Assembly (NCBI GenBank): GCA_947598825.1
Contig: CANQFM010000003.1
Coordinates: 62,001 to 126,000, forward strand
Origin: an uncultured Eisenbergiella sp.
Lineage (GTDB): Bacteria; Bacillota; Clostridia; Lachnospirales; Lachnospiraceae
Direction of reading: 5' to 3'
DNA length: 64,000 nt
This document shows, one piece after another, positions 53,965 to 61,867 of this stretch. The notes under the pieces are model-generated. The model did no database searches. It was given only the letters and a program-made list of their open reading frames with translations, and was not told the origin of the DNA. Each line of letters begins with the position of its first letter. Positions within the stretch are counted from its first letter, which is position 1. A program made the translations under genes and the position numbers.

Positions 53965-55170
53965 TTACATCGTCTCCAGGGCAGAACGGACGGCGCTGAT
54001 AAACGCCTGGCTGTTCAGTACGGTCACATCCTTCAGGGAAGTGATCAGCGCCAGATCCCGCGTCATTTTCCCGCTCTCGATGGTAGAAAGGGTCGCCTTC
54101 TCCAGCCTGTCCGCAAAAGCGCAAAGCTCCGGGATCCCGTCCAGTTCCCCTCTTTTTCTCAGAGCGCCGCTCCAGGCGAAGATGGTCGCCACGGAATTGG
54201 TGGAAGTCTCCTCCCCTTTCAGATGCTTGTAATAATGGCGCTGTACGGTGCCGTGGGCCGCCTCGTACTCATACACGCCTGCGGGCGATACCAGCACGGA
54301 GGTCATCATGGCCAGGGAACCGAAGGCAGAGCTGACCATATCGCTCATCACGTCGCCATCGTAATTCTTACAGGCCCAAATGAACCCGCCCTTTGCCTTC
54401 ATCACACGGGCCACTGCGTCATCGATGAGCGTATAGAAATATTCGATGCCCAGCGCCTCGAATTTCTCCCGGTATTCGTTCTCATAGATCTCCTGGAAAA
54501 TATCCTTAAAGGTATGGTCGTACTTTTTGGAAATGGTGTCCTTGGTGGCAAACCAGAGATCCTGCTTTGTATCCACCGCGTAATTGAAGCAGGACCGGGC
54601 AAAGCTGGTGATGGACTGCTCCGTGTTGTGTATACCCTGCAGGACGCCCGCCCCTTTAAACTCGTGGATCGTCTCCCGGATCTGGGTGCCGTCCTGGGCG
54701 GTGAATACCAGTTCCGCTTTCCCGGGGCCGGGCACCTTGATCTCGCTGTTCTTATAGACGTCGCCGTAAGCGTGCCTGGCCAGCGTAATGGGCTTCTCCC
54801 AGTTGCGCACGCAGGGCTCGATCCCCTTTACCAGAATGGGGGCGCGGAACACCGTGCCGTCCAGCATGGCGCGGATCGTGCCGTTGGGGCTCTTCCACAT
54901 CTCCTTTAAATTGTATTCTTCCACCCTGGCCGCATTGGGCGTGATGGTGGCGCATTTGACCGCCACGCCGTATTTTAAGGTGGCGTTGGCGGAATCCACC
55001 GTCACCTGATCGTTCGTCTCGTTGCGGTGCGCAAGGCCCAGATCATAATATTCCGTCCGAAGCTCCACAAAGGGCAGGATCAGCTCGTCCTTGATCATCT
55101 GCCAGAGGATCCGGGTCATTTCATCGCCATCCATCTCCACGAGAGGCGTTTTCATTTGAATCCTGTTCAT
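53965..55170 (-). CDS. icd: NADP-dependent isocitrate dehydrogenase (eukaryotic-like type)
   Basis: Oxidatively decarboxylates isocitrate to 2-oxoglutarate. 401 residues; [38 protein letters not shown] and the NADP-region sequence [19 protein letters not shown] place it in the homodimeric group shared with eukaryotic enzymes, not the E. coli Icd group. ATG 55170 with AAGGAG 7 bases upstream. It overlaps the GntR gene end by 4 bases and is third gene of the Re-citrate synthase operon, so it likely serves glutamate synthesis. Confidence 0.95.
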   Translation of the reverse strand: MNRIQMKTPLVEMDGDEMTRILWQMIKDELILPFVELRTEYYDLGLAHRNETNDQVTVDSANATLKYGVAVKCATITPNAARVEEYNLKEMWKSPNGTIRAMLDGTVFRAPILVKGIEPCVRNWEKPITLARHAYGDVYKNSEIKVPGPGKAELVFTAQDGTQIRETIHEFKGAGVLQGIHNTEQSITSFARSCFNYAVDTKQDLWFATKDTISKKYDHTFKDIFQEIYENEYREKFEALGIEYFYTLIDDAVARVMKAKGGFIWACKNYDGDVMSDMVSSAFGSLAMMTSVLVSPAGVYEYEAAHGTVQRHYYKHLKGEETSTNSVATIFAWSGALRKRGELDGIPELCAFADRLEKATLSTIESGKMTRDLALITSLKDVTVLNSQAFISAVRSALETM

Positions 55171-55865
55171 TCCTGTTCTCCTTCCTGGGATCCTAAAAAT
55201 CCATTTGAAATCATATTAGCATAAGCGTTGCGCATATGCAAGGTCGCCAGTTCCTCCGCCCGGTCCGCATCCTTCTGCCGGATGGCTTCCATGATCCGCC
55301 GATGCTCCTGGACGGCCTCCCGTCCCCGTTCGTGATCGGAAAGCGTTCTTTTACGGATCCGTTTCACATATTCATGGAAATCCTGCAGCGTATGCCCCAG
55401 CATCTTGCTGCCGCAGGCCTCATAGAGTATCTCGTGAAACTGGTTGTCCAGCTCGGTCAACTGCTGCGCATTGCCCTTGGAGGCATGAAACTCCGAAAGA
55501 TACAACGCCTCTTCCATCGCTTCCAGTTGTTCCTTCGTGATGCGCTCCGTCGCCCAGCGGGCGCAAAGCCCCTCCAGAAGCGCACGGATCGCATAAATAT
55601 CCTCCACATCCTTTTGGGTGATGCCCGTCACATAAGCGCCCTTATTCGGTATGATCTGCACCAGCCCTTCCAGTTCAAGCTGGCGCAGCGCTTCCCGCAC
55701 CGGCGTTCTGGAAACCCCCATCTCTTCGCTGATATCCGTTTCCTTCAGGGCCTCATGTTCCCTGTACCTTCCGCTGAGGATATTCTCCCGCAGCCGGGCA
55801 AATACCCGCCCCCGCAGCGAATATTTGTCTGTGCCTTCCTCATTTTCATATTCGTTCATTCCCAT
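55167..55865 (-). CDS. GntR-family transcriptional regulator with FCD domain
   Basis: About 232 residues. The N-terminal winged helix has [18 protein letters not shown] and [24 protein letters not shown]; the C-terminal all-helical FCD domain (about 90-220) is a ligand-binding module for organic acids. It lies between Re-citrate synthase and isocitrate dehydrogenase, overlapping the latter by 4 bases. A perfect TTGTATACAA-centred palindrome ahead of the operon is a natural operator for it. Citrate or a related acid is a plausible effector, by inference. Start ATG 55865 or 55859; the TTG at 55883 is less likely. Confidence 0.92.
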   Translation of the reverse strand: MGMNEYENEEGTDKYSLRGRVFARLRENILSGRYREHEALKETDISEEMGVSRTPVREALRQLELEGLVQIIPNKGAYVTGITQKDVEDIYAIRALLEGLCARWATERITKEQLEAMEEALYLSEFHASKGNAQQLTELDNQFHEILYEACGSKMLGHTLQDFHEYVKRIRKRTLSDHERGREAVQEHRRIMEAIRQKDADRAEELATLHMRNAYANMISNGFLGSQEGEQE

Positions 55866-55879
55866 ATCTTCCCCAATGA

Positions 55880-57280
55880 TCAAATCAGCTTTACGCCCAG
55901 TTTTTCACAGGCGGCGTCGATCGCCCCCAAAAGCTCCTCATCCGTCAGCACGGTCACGCGGCCGCCCGCGTATTCTCCGTCCACCCAACGCTTCACTTCC
56001 TGCACCAGTTCACAGTTCTTATCCAGCTTTTTGTCCTCCGGCAGCCCGAAATATGTATTGATCCAGTGGGTAATGCCCGCCAGCCCCGAGGTATTGGATA
56101 CGGCGCACAGCACGGGACGGTTGAGGAATTTCTCCGTGTCAAAGATATTGTAAATTTCCTCGTTCTTCAAAAGCCCGTCCGCATGGATGCCCGCCCTGGT
56201 CACGTTGAAATTTTTTCCCACAAAAGGCGTCCTGGGCGGGATCTGATAGCCGATCTCCTTCTCGTAATACTCGGCCAGTTCCGTGATCACCCTGGTATCC
56301 ATCCCGTTCAGATTCCCGCGCAACTGCGCGTATTCAAAGACCATGGCCTCCAGCGGCGTATTGCCCGTGCGCTCCCCGATGCCGAACAGCGACGTATTGA
56401 CGCCGGAACAGCCGTACAGCCAGGCCGTGGAAGAATTGACCACCGCCTTATAAAAATCGTTGTGCCCATGCCACTCCAGCAGTTCATGGGGAACGCCGGC
56501 ATGGGTATGCAGCGCGTAGATAATGCCCTGGACGCTCCTGGGGATCACAGCGCCGGGATAATTGACCCCGTACCCCATGGTATCGCAGGCCCTGATCTTG
56601 ATAGGGATCTGATATTCCTTCATCAACTGCATCAGCTCCAGGCAGAAAGGCACCACATAACCGTAAATATCCGCCCGGGTGATATCTTCCAGATGGCAGC
56701 GGGGGCTGATCCCTTCCTCCAGGCAGTCCCGCACCACGCTCAGATAATGATCCATCGCCTGCCGCCGCGTCATCTTAAGCTTCATAAAAATATGATAGTC
56801 GGAACAGCTCACCAGAATGCCCGTCTCTTTCATCCCGATCTCTTTCACCAGCTTGAAATCTTCCTTGCTGGCTCTGATCCAACTGGTCACCTCCGGGAAC
56901 TTATAGCCCCGCTCCATACATTTATAAACGGCGTCCCTGTCCTTTTTGCTGTAAAGGAAAAACTCGCTGGCACGGATCATGCCGTTTTCGCCGCCCAGGC
57001 GGTGCAGATAGTCGTAGATCGTCACGATCTGTTCCGTAGAATAAGGCGCCCTGGACTGCTGGCCGTCCCGGAAGGTGGTATCCGTGATCCAGATATCCTT
57101 CGGCATATCGTGAGGAACGATGCGGTCGTTAAAAGGGATCTTCGGCACCTCGGAATAAGGGAACATATTGCGGAACACGTTCGGCTTCTTCACGTCGTCC
57201 AGGATATACATATGCTCTTCTATTTCCAGAAGGTTTTTCTTCTCATTCATGCTCACGGGCCGTCCCGTAAATTCACTCAT
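55880..57280 (-). CDS. Re-type citrate synthase (isopropylmalate/homocitrate synthase fold)
   Basis: 466 residues, LeuA-like TIM barrel. ITDTTFRDGQQSRAPYSTEQ carries the metal-binding Asp and Arg; ELLEWHGHNDFYKAVVNS supplies metal-ligand histidines; ACSGV-like YGCSGVNTSLFGIGERTGN follows. The N-terminal LLEIEEHMYILDDVKKPN and FRNMFPYSEVPKIPFNDR are the hallmark of Re-citrate synthase as known from Clostridium kluyveri, and the leucine-feedback C-terminal domain of LeuA is absent. With isocitrate dehydrogenase in the operon, synthesis of citrate for glutamate is likely. ATG 57280 with AAAGGAG 7 bases upstream. Confidence 0.87.
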   Translation of the reverse strand: MSEFTGRPVSMNEKKNLLEIEEHMYILDDVKKPNVFRNMFPYSEVPKIPFNDRIVPHDMPKDIWITDTTFRDGQQSRAPYSTEQIVTIYDYLHRLGGENGMIRASEFFLYSKKDRDAVYKCMERGYKFPEVTSWIRASKEDFKLVKEIGMKETGILVSCSDYHIFMKLKMTRRQAMDHYLSVVRDCLEEGISPRCHLEDITRADIYGYVVPFCLELMQLMKEYQIPIKIRACDTMGYGVNYPGAVIPRSVQGIIYALHTHAGVPHELLEWHGHNDFYKAVVNSSTAWLYGCSGVNTSLFGIGERTGNTPLEAMVFEYAQLRGNLNGMDTRVITELAEYYEKEIGYQIPPRTPFVGKNFNVTRAGIHADGLLKNEEIYNIFDTEKFLNRPVLCAVSNTSGLAGITHWINTYFGLPEDKKLDKNCELVQEVKRWVDGEYAGGRVTVLTDEELLGAIDAACEKLGVKLI

Positions 57281-57344
57281 GGCGTTTTCTCCTTTTCCGA
57301 TTTCATATTCAGGAATTTTTTCAGTTGCATTTTCTAATGCAGGT

Positions 57345-57362
57345 ATAATTGTATACAATTAT
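57345..57362. promoter_or_regulatory. Perfect 18-bp palindrome, likely GntR/FadR-type operator
   Basis: ATAATTGTATACAATTAT reads the same on both strands and contains the TTGTATACAA core seen in many FadR-subfamily operators. It covers the -10 hexamer of the promoter ahead of the Re-citrate synthase gene, so a bound repressor would block RNA polymerase. Confidence 0.7.
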
Positions 57363-57376
57363 CCAATACTTGTCAA
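57348..57376 (-). promoter_or_regulatory. Near-consensus sigma-A promoter of the Re-citrate synthase operon
   Basis: On the minus strand: TTGACA (57371-57376), 17-base spacer, TACAAT (57348-57353). The start codon at 57280 lies about 60 bases after the expected start of transcription. The -10 sits within the palindromic operator. Confidence 0.78.
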
Positions 57377-57438
57377 CCGGATTTGAAAAAATATTCTGCA
57401 TATCATTAATACCCCGGCTACCTGCGTCAAAGTTTTTG

Positions 57439-58356
57439 TCATTCCTGCAGCGCCTGCCTGACGCAGAGCATCCCCCAGCCCTGCTTGCCCCAATCTTCTC
57501 CCAGGTCCCGGGCGGAAAACAGCAGGCGGTCCTTGATCTGCCGGTTGGAAAGCAAAGGGTTTTTCTGCATCAGGAGCGCCGCCGCCCCGCTGACCGCGGG
57601 CACTGCCATAGAGGTGCCGCTCTTGACAACGTAGGGGTTTTTGATCCCGCCCCAGGGATTGGTCAAAAAACCCGCGTTGCAGGATATGATGTCCGTTCCC
57701 GGCGATACCAGATCCGGCTTGCGGACGAGGTTTCCTTCCGGGCCCCTGCCCGAATAGCTGTCGCAGCAGTTTTTAAATCCGGAGCGATCCTTTCCATCAT
57801 GGCATCCCACCGCGATCACGTTCGGGCTCATCGCCAGAGGGGAAATGGAATTTGGCCCCGGCCCGCTGTTCCCGGCAGCGATCACTACCAAAAGCCCCAT
57901 CTGCCAGGCCAGATCCAGCCAGTAGCGCAGTTCGTCCTGCTTCTCCTTTCTGTGAACATCGCCCACGCCCACTGAAATGTTCAGAATCCTCGTGTGATAC
58001 AGGCTGCGGGTTTTTAACACATAGCGGATTCCCTCGATCATATTCTCCACGGAACCCTCTCCTTTTTCATCCAGCACCTTGCACGCCACAATGCGGCAGC
58101 CAGGCGCCACGCCCGCATAAGAACCTCCGAAGCAGCCTCCGTTGCCGCACAGACAGCCCGCCACATGCGTCCCGTGCCCGCAGTCATCGTAAGGGCGCTT
58201 CCCGTGCCTGAGAAAGTCCCGGAAGCAGACCAGCCGCCCGGCAATGTCCGGATGCATGGCAAATCCCGTATCCAGAAGCGCTGCGGTCACCCCCGCCCCG
58301 GTATATGGCCCCACCTCCCGCGCCGTTGCGTGGATCACCCTCTTCACACGGTTCAT
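57439..58356 (-). CDS. Subtilisin-like serine protease (S8), no signal peptide
   Basis: 305 residues. The triad is complete: Asp29 in ALLDTGF, His61 in CGHGTHVAG and Ser248 in KSGTSMAVP, with oxyanion Asn162 in AAGNSG. There is no signal peptide and no propeptide, so it is either intracellular or released on lysis of the mother cell. It is cysteine-rich for a subtilase (several Cys between 66 and 200). ATG with AGAGGAA 8 bases upstream. It is transcribed away from the cysteine-rich repeat gene; both have sporulation-type -10 candidates in the shared spacer. A spore-associated role is an inference. Confidence 0.88.
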   Translation of the reverse strand: MNRVKRVIHATAREVGPYTGAGVTAALLDTGFAMHPDIAGRLVCFRDFLRHGKRPYDDCGHGTHVAGCLCGNGGCFGGSYAGVAPGCRIVACKVLDEKGEGSVENMIEGIRYVLKTRSLYHTRILNISVGVGDVHRKEKQDELRYWLDLAWQMGLLVVIAAGNSGPGPNSISPLAMSPNVIAVGCHDGKDRSGFKNCCDSYSGRGPEGNLVRKPDLVSPGTDIISCNAGFLTNPWGGIKNPYVVKSGTSMAVPAVSGAAALLMQKNPLLSNRQIKDRLLFSARDLGEDWGKQGWGMLCVRQALQE

Positions 58357-58391
58357 CGCAAATTTCCTCTTTTTTCCAATTAAGTTCTTAT

Positions 58392-58419
58392 TAAGTTATG
58401 AAAAAAAAGGAAAACCGTT
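58392..58419 (-). promoter_or_regulatory. Candidate sigma-K/E-type promoter for the subtilase gene
   Basis: On the minus strand CATAACTTA (58392-58400) fits CATAnnnTA, and an AC dinucleotide lies 16 bases upstream in the -35 position. The A-tract between them makes chance matches easier, so support is modest. Confidence 0.3.
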
Positions 58420-58480
58420 CAGGCCGACGTCCGGTTTTACAGCCGACAGCCATGCCTGCAAAAACTTTCCTACGACAGGA

Positions 58481-58509
58481 AACCGGGACGGGCCAGCCTA
58501 CATATCATA
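58481..58509 (+). promoter_or_regulatory. Sigma-K-like promoter for the cysteine-rich repeat gene
   Basis: AACC (58481-58484) matches the sigma-K -35 element mACm. After a 16-base spacer, CATATCATA (58501-58509) matches the -10 element CATAnnnTA at every defined position. The start codon is 33 bases further on with a good ribosome site (GGAGG, 58528 onward). No sigma-A-like pair is seen in this spacer. Confidence 0.5.
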
Positions 58510-58541
58510 AAGCATAACCATCATTTTGGAGGTTCTCAATT

Positions 58542-58817
58542 ATGAGCGACTTATCTGCAACCAACTGCGGCTGTAACGGCAACGGCACGGCGGTAGCAAA
58601 CAACAACGGCGGCAATAGCTGTCTGTGGATCATCCTTCTGCTGATCTTCTGCGGCGGCTGCGGCTGCAATGGCAACGGCCTTTCCCTTGCCAACAACAAC
58701 GGTGGCAACGACAGTTGTCTGTGGATCATCCTTCTGCTGATCTTCTGCGGCGGCTGCGGCTGCAATGGCAACGGCGCTTCCACCCTCAGCAACAACGGCT
58801 ACGGCTGCGGCTGCTGA
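58542..58817 (+). CDS. Cys/Gly/Asn-rich protein with two identical hydrophobic repeats
   Basis: 91 residues, 12 of them Cys. It is built as CGCNGNG, an Asn/Gly linker, then twice a block with Ser-Cys, a hydrophobic LWIILLLIF segment (28-36 and 60-68) and CGGCGCNGNG, ending CGC. The hydrophobic runs are only 9-10 residues, too short to span a membrane alone. ATG with TTGGAGG upstream; a sigma-K-like promoter precedes it and a strong terminator follows. Composition recalls spore-coat and exosporium proteins and the 'high-cysteine chorion-like' proteins annotated in Lachnospiraceae. A structural, cross-linked surface role is inference; metal binding is an alternative. Confidence 0.8.
   Translation: MSDLSATNCGCNGNGTAVANNNGGNSCLWIILLLIFCGGCGCNGNGLSLANNNGGNDSCLWIILLLIFCGGCGCNGNGASTLSNNGYGCGC
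58620..58775 (+). repeat. Two perfect 60-bp direct repeats inside the cysteine-rich gene
   Basis: Positions 58620-58679 and 58716-58775 are identical base for base, 96 bases (32 codons) apart, so the reading frame is preserved. Identity includes third codon positions, which suggests a recent duplication or ongoing gene conversion. Confidence 0.9.
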
Positions 58818-58917
58818 TCCAGGCAGCGTCTTTTGTCCCGCTCCTGCGCCAGAGCGCATGAGGCCAGATGACCGGGAAGGCAGGGTCGTTTGTAAGACAT
58901 AACCCCGCCTTTCTGGC

Positions 58918-58953
58918 AAAGCAGCATTGCTCCTTAAGAGCAATGCTGCTTTT
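58918..58953 (+). terminator. Strong rho-independent terminator
   Basis: A perfect 15-bp stem (58918-58932 with 58938-58952), 5-base loop CTTAA and a trailing T-run ending at 58953. It lies 100 bases after the cysteine-rich gene. Because of the A-run on the other side it could also act on minus-strand transcripts. Confidence 0.85.
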
Positions 58954-59024
58954 GGCATATCTGTCTGCGCCCGGCACATATGATGTCACAGGCGACCGAA
59001 TTTACCCGAAAGGATGCGAACCGG

Positions 59025-59507
59025 ATGGACCAGTGCGAAAACCAGTCGGTGATCGCTTTTGACACCCTGTATACTACCAATCACATACAGATCCTGAAAA
59101 TCCTGCTGCCCCTTGTGGATCTGCCCTCGCAGAAAAAGTTGATCATATTGATCAAGTTTCTGGAGCTGCAGTACGCCCTTGCCTGCGTAAACCGTTTCCC
59201 TGCGTCCGGCCCCTGCGAAAGCGCCCGCGCGCACCCTTGTTCCGATCCTGCGCCGGATATCATCGCCCTGTATGAACAGATCAAAAACTTCTGTACCCCG
59301 ACGGAGCGGGCAATGTTTGAACAGCTCTCCAATATGAAAAGGGGAATGGAAATGTACGAAGAAATGACAAACATGATGAAGATGTTTTCCCAGCTCGATC
59401 AAAAAACCGGGGAGGACGCTGCCGCAGGGACCGATCCCATGGAACTGCTAAAGAGCATGCTTTCCCCGGAACAGCAGGCCATGTTCGATCTGTTTTCGGC
59501 ATCTTAA
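59025..59507 (+). CDS. Conserved-looking cytoplasmic protein of unknown function
   Basis: 160 residues. The N-terminal half is helical with a leucine-rich stretch (HIQILKILLPLVDLPSQKK, then LIILIKFLELQYALA); the middle is Cys/Pro-rich; the C-terminal half has Met-rich amphipathic helices (MKRGMEMYEEMTNMMKMFSQ) and ends MLSPEQQAMFDLFSAS. No enzyme motif or signal peptide. Start 59025 is chosen for GAAAGGA 10 bases upstream; an ATG at 58980 lacks a ribosome site. It follows the terminator, so it may have its own promoter, which I could not find. It is followed at once by another small gene with a related motif style. Confidence 0.7.
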   Translation: MDQCENQSVIAFDTLYTTNHIQILKILLPLVDLPSQKKLIILIKFLELQYALACVNRFPASGPCESARAHPCSDPAPDIIALYEQIKNFCTPTERAMFEQLSNMKRGMEMYEEMTNMMKMFSQLDQKTGEDAAAGTDPMELLKSMLSPEQQAMFDLFSAS

Positions 59508-59556
59508 ACTACACCCTGAAAAGACAGACAATTCGATATGACCAGGAGGCGATCCC

Positions 59557-59844
59557 ATGGATGTTCACGAATCCCCTGCATGGATGCAGGATCCCATCGT
59601 ACAGAAAGTACCCCGGGAAAAACTCGACTTTCTGCAGAAACTCGTCTTTGAAAGCGCTTCCCTTTCCCAAAAGGAGCTGCTTCCCTTCCTGATGGCCCTT
59701 GCCCAACGGAGCAAAACGGAGCAGATCTCCTTTTCACCCGAAGAAGTGGACGCTGTCATAACGGCCATCAAAACCCACAGCACACCAGAAGAGATCCGCC
59801 GGATGGACCGGATCTTAAAGCTGATGGCAAGGCGGAACCGATAA
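59557..59844 (+). CDS. Small protein of unknown function paired with the upstream gene
   Basis: 95 residues, mostly helical, charged, no Cys. It contains PREKLDFLQKLVFES, LSQKELLPFLMALAQR and a C-terminal TPEEIRRMDRILKLMARRNR. The segment lengths and the LS..E pattern resemble the C-terminal half of the preceding protein, so the two may interact or share ancestry. A strong ribosome site AGGAGG stands 7 bases before the ATG. It lies 49 bases after the upstream gene and is closed by a terminator hairpin. Confidence 0.72.
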   Translation: MDVHESPAWMQDPIVQKVPREKLDFLQKLVFESASLSQKELLPFLMALAQRSKTEQISFSPEEVDAVITAIKTHSTPEEIRRMDRILKLMARRNR

Positions 59845-59904
59845 AGAGGATATCGCAAAATCATCAAAAAAGAAGCTTGAGCGGCGTTTTCGCCCATTAT
59901 AGTA

Positions 59905-59950
59905 AAAAATCCGGAGGCCTCTCTGATTCCAGACGGTTCCCCGGATTTTT
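59905..59950. terminator. Hairpin with A/T arms, bidirectional terminator
   Basis: AAAAATCCGG (59905-59914) pairs with CCGGATTTTT (59941-59950), with a 26-base loop region that can fold further (GGAGGCC...). It lies 60 bases after the small plus-strand gene and 100 bases after the end of the minus-strand pseudogene, so it may serve both. Confidence 0.55.
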
Positions 59951-60049
59951 CCCTGCGTAGCAGATATACATTTCTCATGTGTATTTAAACAGAAAACAGG
60001 TCATTGCTCTACAGGTGATTACTCCCCTATTTTGCAACAGCCCCCAGTT

Positions 60050-61011
60050 TTATAGTCCATACTTCTTGTAAAATTCCTCCCGAACCTGTTCGTCATTTAA
60101 GACGACAAGAACCTGTTCGGTTTCCCCCGCTGCATTCATTTTCATGATCAGACTTGCCAGACGGGTTTCTCCTTTTCTCTGGCCTTCTTCCCGGCCTTCT
60201 TCTCGGCCTCGCTCTATGCCTTTTTCCCAAACATAATCGGAATAGTTACACATAAGGTCTTCCTCCTTCCCTATTCCGTTTTCCATTATCATGGAAAAAT
60301 CATCCTTTAACCTTTGTTTTTTTACAGTCGTGTCCATATCAGTTGAAAGAAGTACATTCAACATATTGATGAGCTGATTGCTTGAATCCTTCTTTTCGTT
60401 GAGCCCAATGACAACAACAGATAATTTGTCATAATCCTCTTGCACATCCGGGAATCCTGGGATAAGATCATGTTTTTCCAGTCGGTATTCCGAAATCGCA
60501 TTACCGATCTTATCCGGTACGCCAGTACAAATCCAAATGCTGTAGACATGACGGATATTAGAGTAATCGCTGCCGGAAAACTCGGTTCCCAACTGGGACG
60601 ATATCATCCTTGCCCCATAAAAAATCCCTCTGGTAACAATGGGATACCCCGGATAATAGGACTTTTGCATCTCCAGATTTATAATTACACGGATCTGCTG
60701 GGAATCCCCTGGCGCCACAGCGAAAACCGGATATCATAATATACGGCGCCTTCGCCTGGAACCTTGTCCTCGTTTGGCATTCCCGTGATCTTTTCATTCG
60801 TCTCTCCGGGATTCACCTTTACGGTAGATATTTCCGGGTCGCCTTCGATACATTCTTCGATAACATCCAAAGGCAGATCCATAAATTCTCTGACCGTGTA
60901 TTTCATTATCCAGGACAAGATCTGCTTTTGTGCAAGGACACGCTTTACCTGTGTATCCAGAAGTACCTTGCCGCCCGCCACGGTCAGGCTTTTATCTAAT
61001 TCATTTCTCAT
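60050..61011 (-). pseudogene. Frameshifted PD-(D/E)XK nuclease / Rpn-like transposase-family gene
   Basis: Two overlapping minus-strand frames form one gene: 60685-61011 (108 codons, from ATG with AAAGGGA) and 60050-60718. The first ends with VYYDIRFSLWRQG, which carries the family's active-site Asp. The second continues QIRVIINLEMQKSYYPGYP with the ExQ pair, then TRGIFYGARMISSQL, and ends in a Lys/Glu/Arg-rich helix (RGREEGREEGQRKGETR). A net loss of one base near 60685-60718 separates the two halves of the catalytic site, so activity is unlikely unless frameshifting occurs. Such genes are abundant and often decaying in Lachnospiraceae. Confidence 0.82.
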
Positions 61012-61190
61012 ATTGACTCCCTTTCCCGGGCAAACAGCAATCGCGAATATTCTTCGCTAATAATATTGTATCGCAGTTTGCCCGTTTTGTATACTGATTT
61101 TTCACAAACTATGCTCCCTGGTAAAATACACCCTTTCCGGGTTAGTATCCACAGTAATAATCTACAGCAGATGACCTTCACAAGCAACGC

Positions 61191-61220
61191 TTGACAAACG
61201 TATATACAATGTATTACGAT
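61191..61220 (+). promoter_or_regulatory. Putative promoter of the ribbon-helix-helix-type gene
   Basis: TTGACA (61191-61196), 18-base spacer, TACGAT (61215-61220), 27 bases before the start codon. The spacer (GTATATACAATGTATTAC region) has partial dyad symmetry that could be an operator for the encoded DNA-binding protein. Confidence 0.55.
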
Positions 61221-61246
61221 AGGGAAAAAGAAAGAAGGACAGAAAA

Positions 61247-61864
61247 ATGGCAAAAACAGAAAACATCATCTTCCGCTGTTCTGAGGATTTGAAAAACGCT
61301 ATACAGGCAAAACTACAGGACACTAATATGAGCATATCCGAATATGTCACATCCCTTATCCAGATGGATCTTTCCCACAACGAACCCACGCCGTTATCGG
61401 CCGCAGACCGTATCATAGGAGGGCTTCATTTTTCCCTGCCGGAGCGTTTCGGCGTCGTCATGTATGCAGGCGGACGGGAATATCCCCTGTATCCTGTCCA
61501 GGCAGGCAGACGGCTGACAGATGATTTCCTGGATCAGCTTCTTTTACAAAAAGGAGATACTGCAGATTTCGCCTTCCTTTCCTGTCCGGACGGCGGAAAC
61601 TGTATCACCCTCTCCTTTTCTGAGGATGGGCTTAAGATATTTGAAGAGAAAAATAATGGAAAATGCTATGACTTTATCAGCATCCGCCTGCAGGAGTTTA
61701 GGGCTGCTTTCCTTGCCCATGTGAAAAAGTACGCGATCTACTTCGAAGCGCCTTATAACTATCAGGCGATCATGCTCCGCCCTTTTGACGAGATGGTCAA
61801 AAAGATGCAGCGTTATCAGCCAAAAGCAGGCCAAATCATCTCCCGGATCGACGAGGGCCTGTGA
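61247..61864 (+). CDS. Protein with ribbon-helix-helix-like N-terminus and unknown C-terminal domain
   Basis: 205 residues. The first 45 residues (ENIIFRCSEDLKNAIQAKL, then NMSISEYVTSLIQMDL) follow the strand-helix-helix layout of Arc/MetJ/CopG-type antitoxins and plasmid proteins. The remaining 155 residues do not resemble anything I know; they include a strand-rich part (RFGVVMYAGGREYPLYP) and KKYAIYFEAPYNYQAIML. ATG with AGAAGGA 8 bases upstream. It converges on the class II Fic gene with only 3 bases between stop codons, so overlapping transcripts are likely. DNA binding is inferred. Confidence 0.75.
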   Translation: MAKTENIIFRCSEDLKNAIQAKLQDTNMSISEYVTSLIQMDLSHNEPTPLSAADRIIGGLHFSLPERFGVVMYAGGREYPLYPVQAGRRLTDDFLDQLLLQKGDTADFAFLSCPDGGNCITLSFSEDGLKIFEEKNNGKCYDFISIRLQEFRAAFLAHVKKYAIYFEAPYNYQAIMLRPFDEMVKKMQRYQPKAGQIISRIDEGL

Positions 61865-61867
61865 GAA

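Noticed and set aside
56066..57337. 423-codon plus-strand frame opposite the Re-citrate synthase gene
   Set aside because: Antisense shadow; it runs through the well-conserved synthase and into its promoter side without start signals.
58620..58775. Repeats considered as a CRISPR or other non-coding array
   Set aside because: Only two units, in frame within a coding gene, no uniform spacers and no cas genes.
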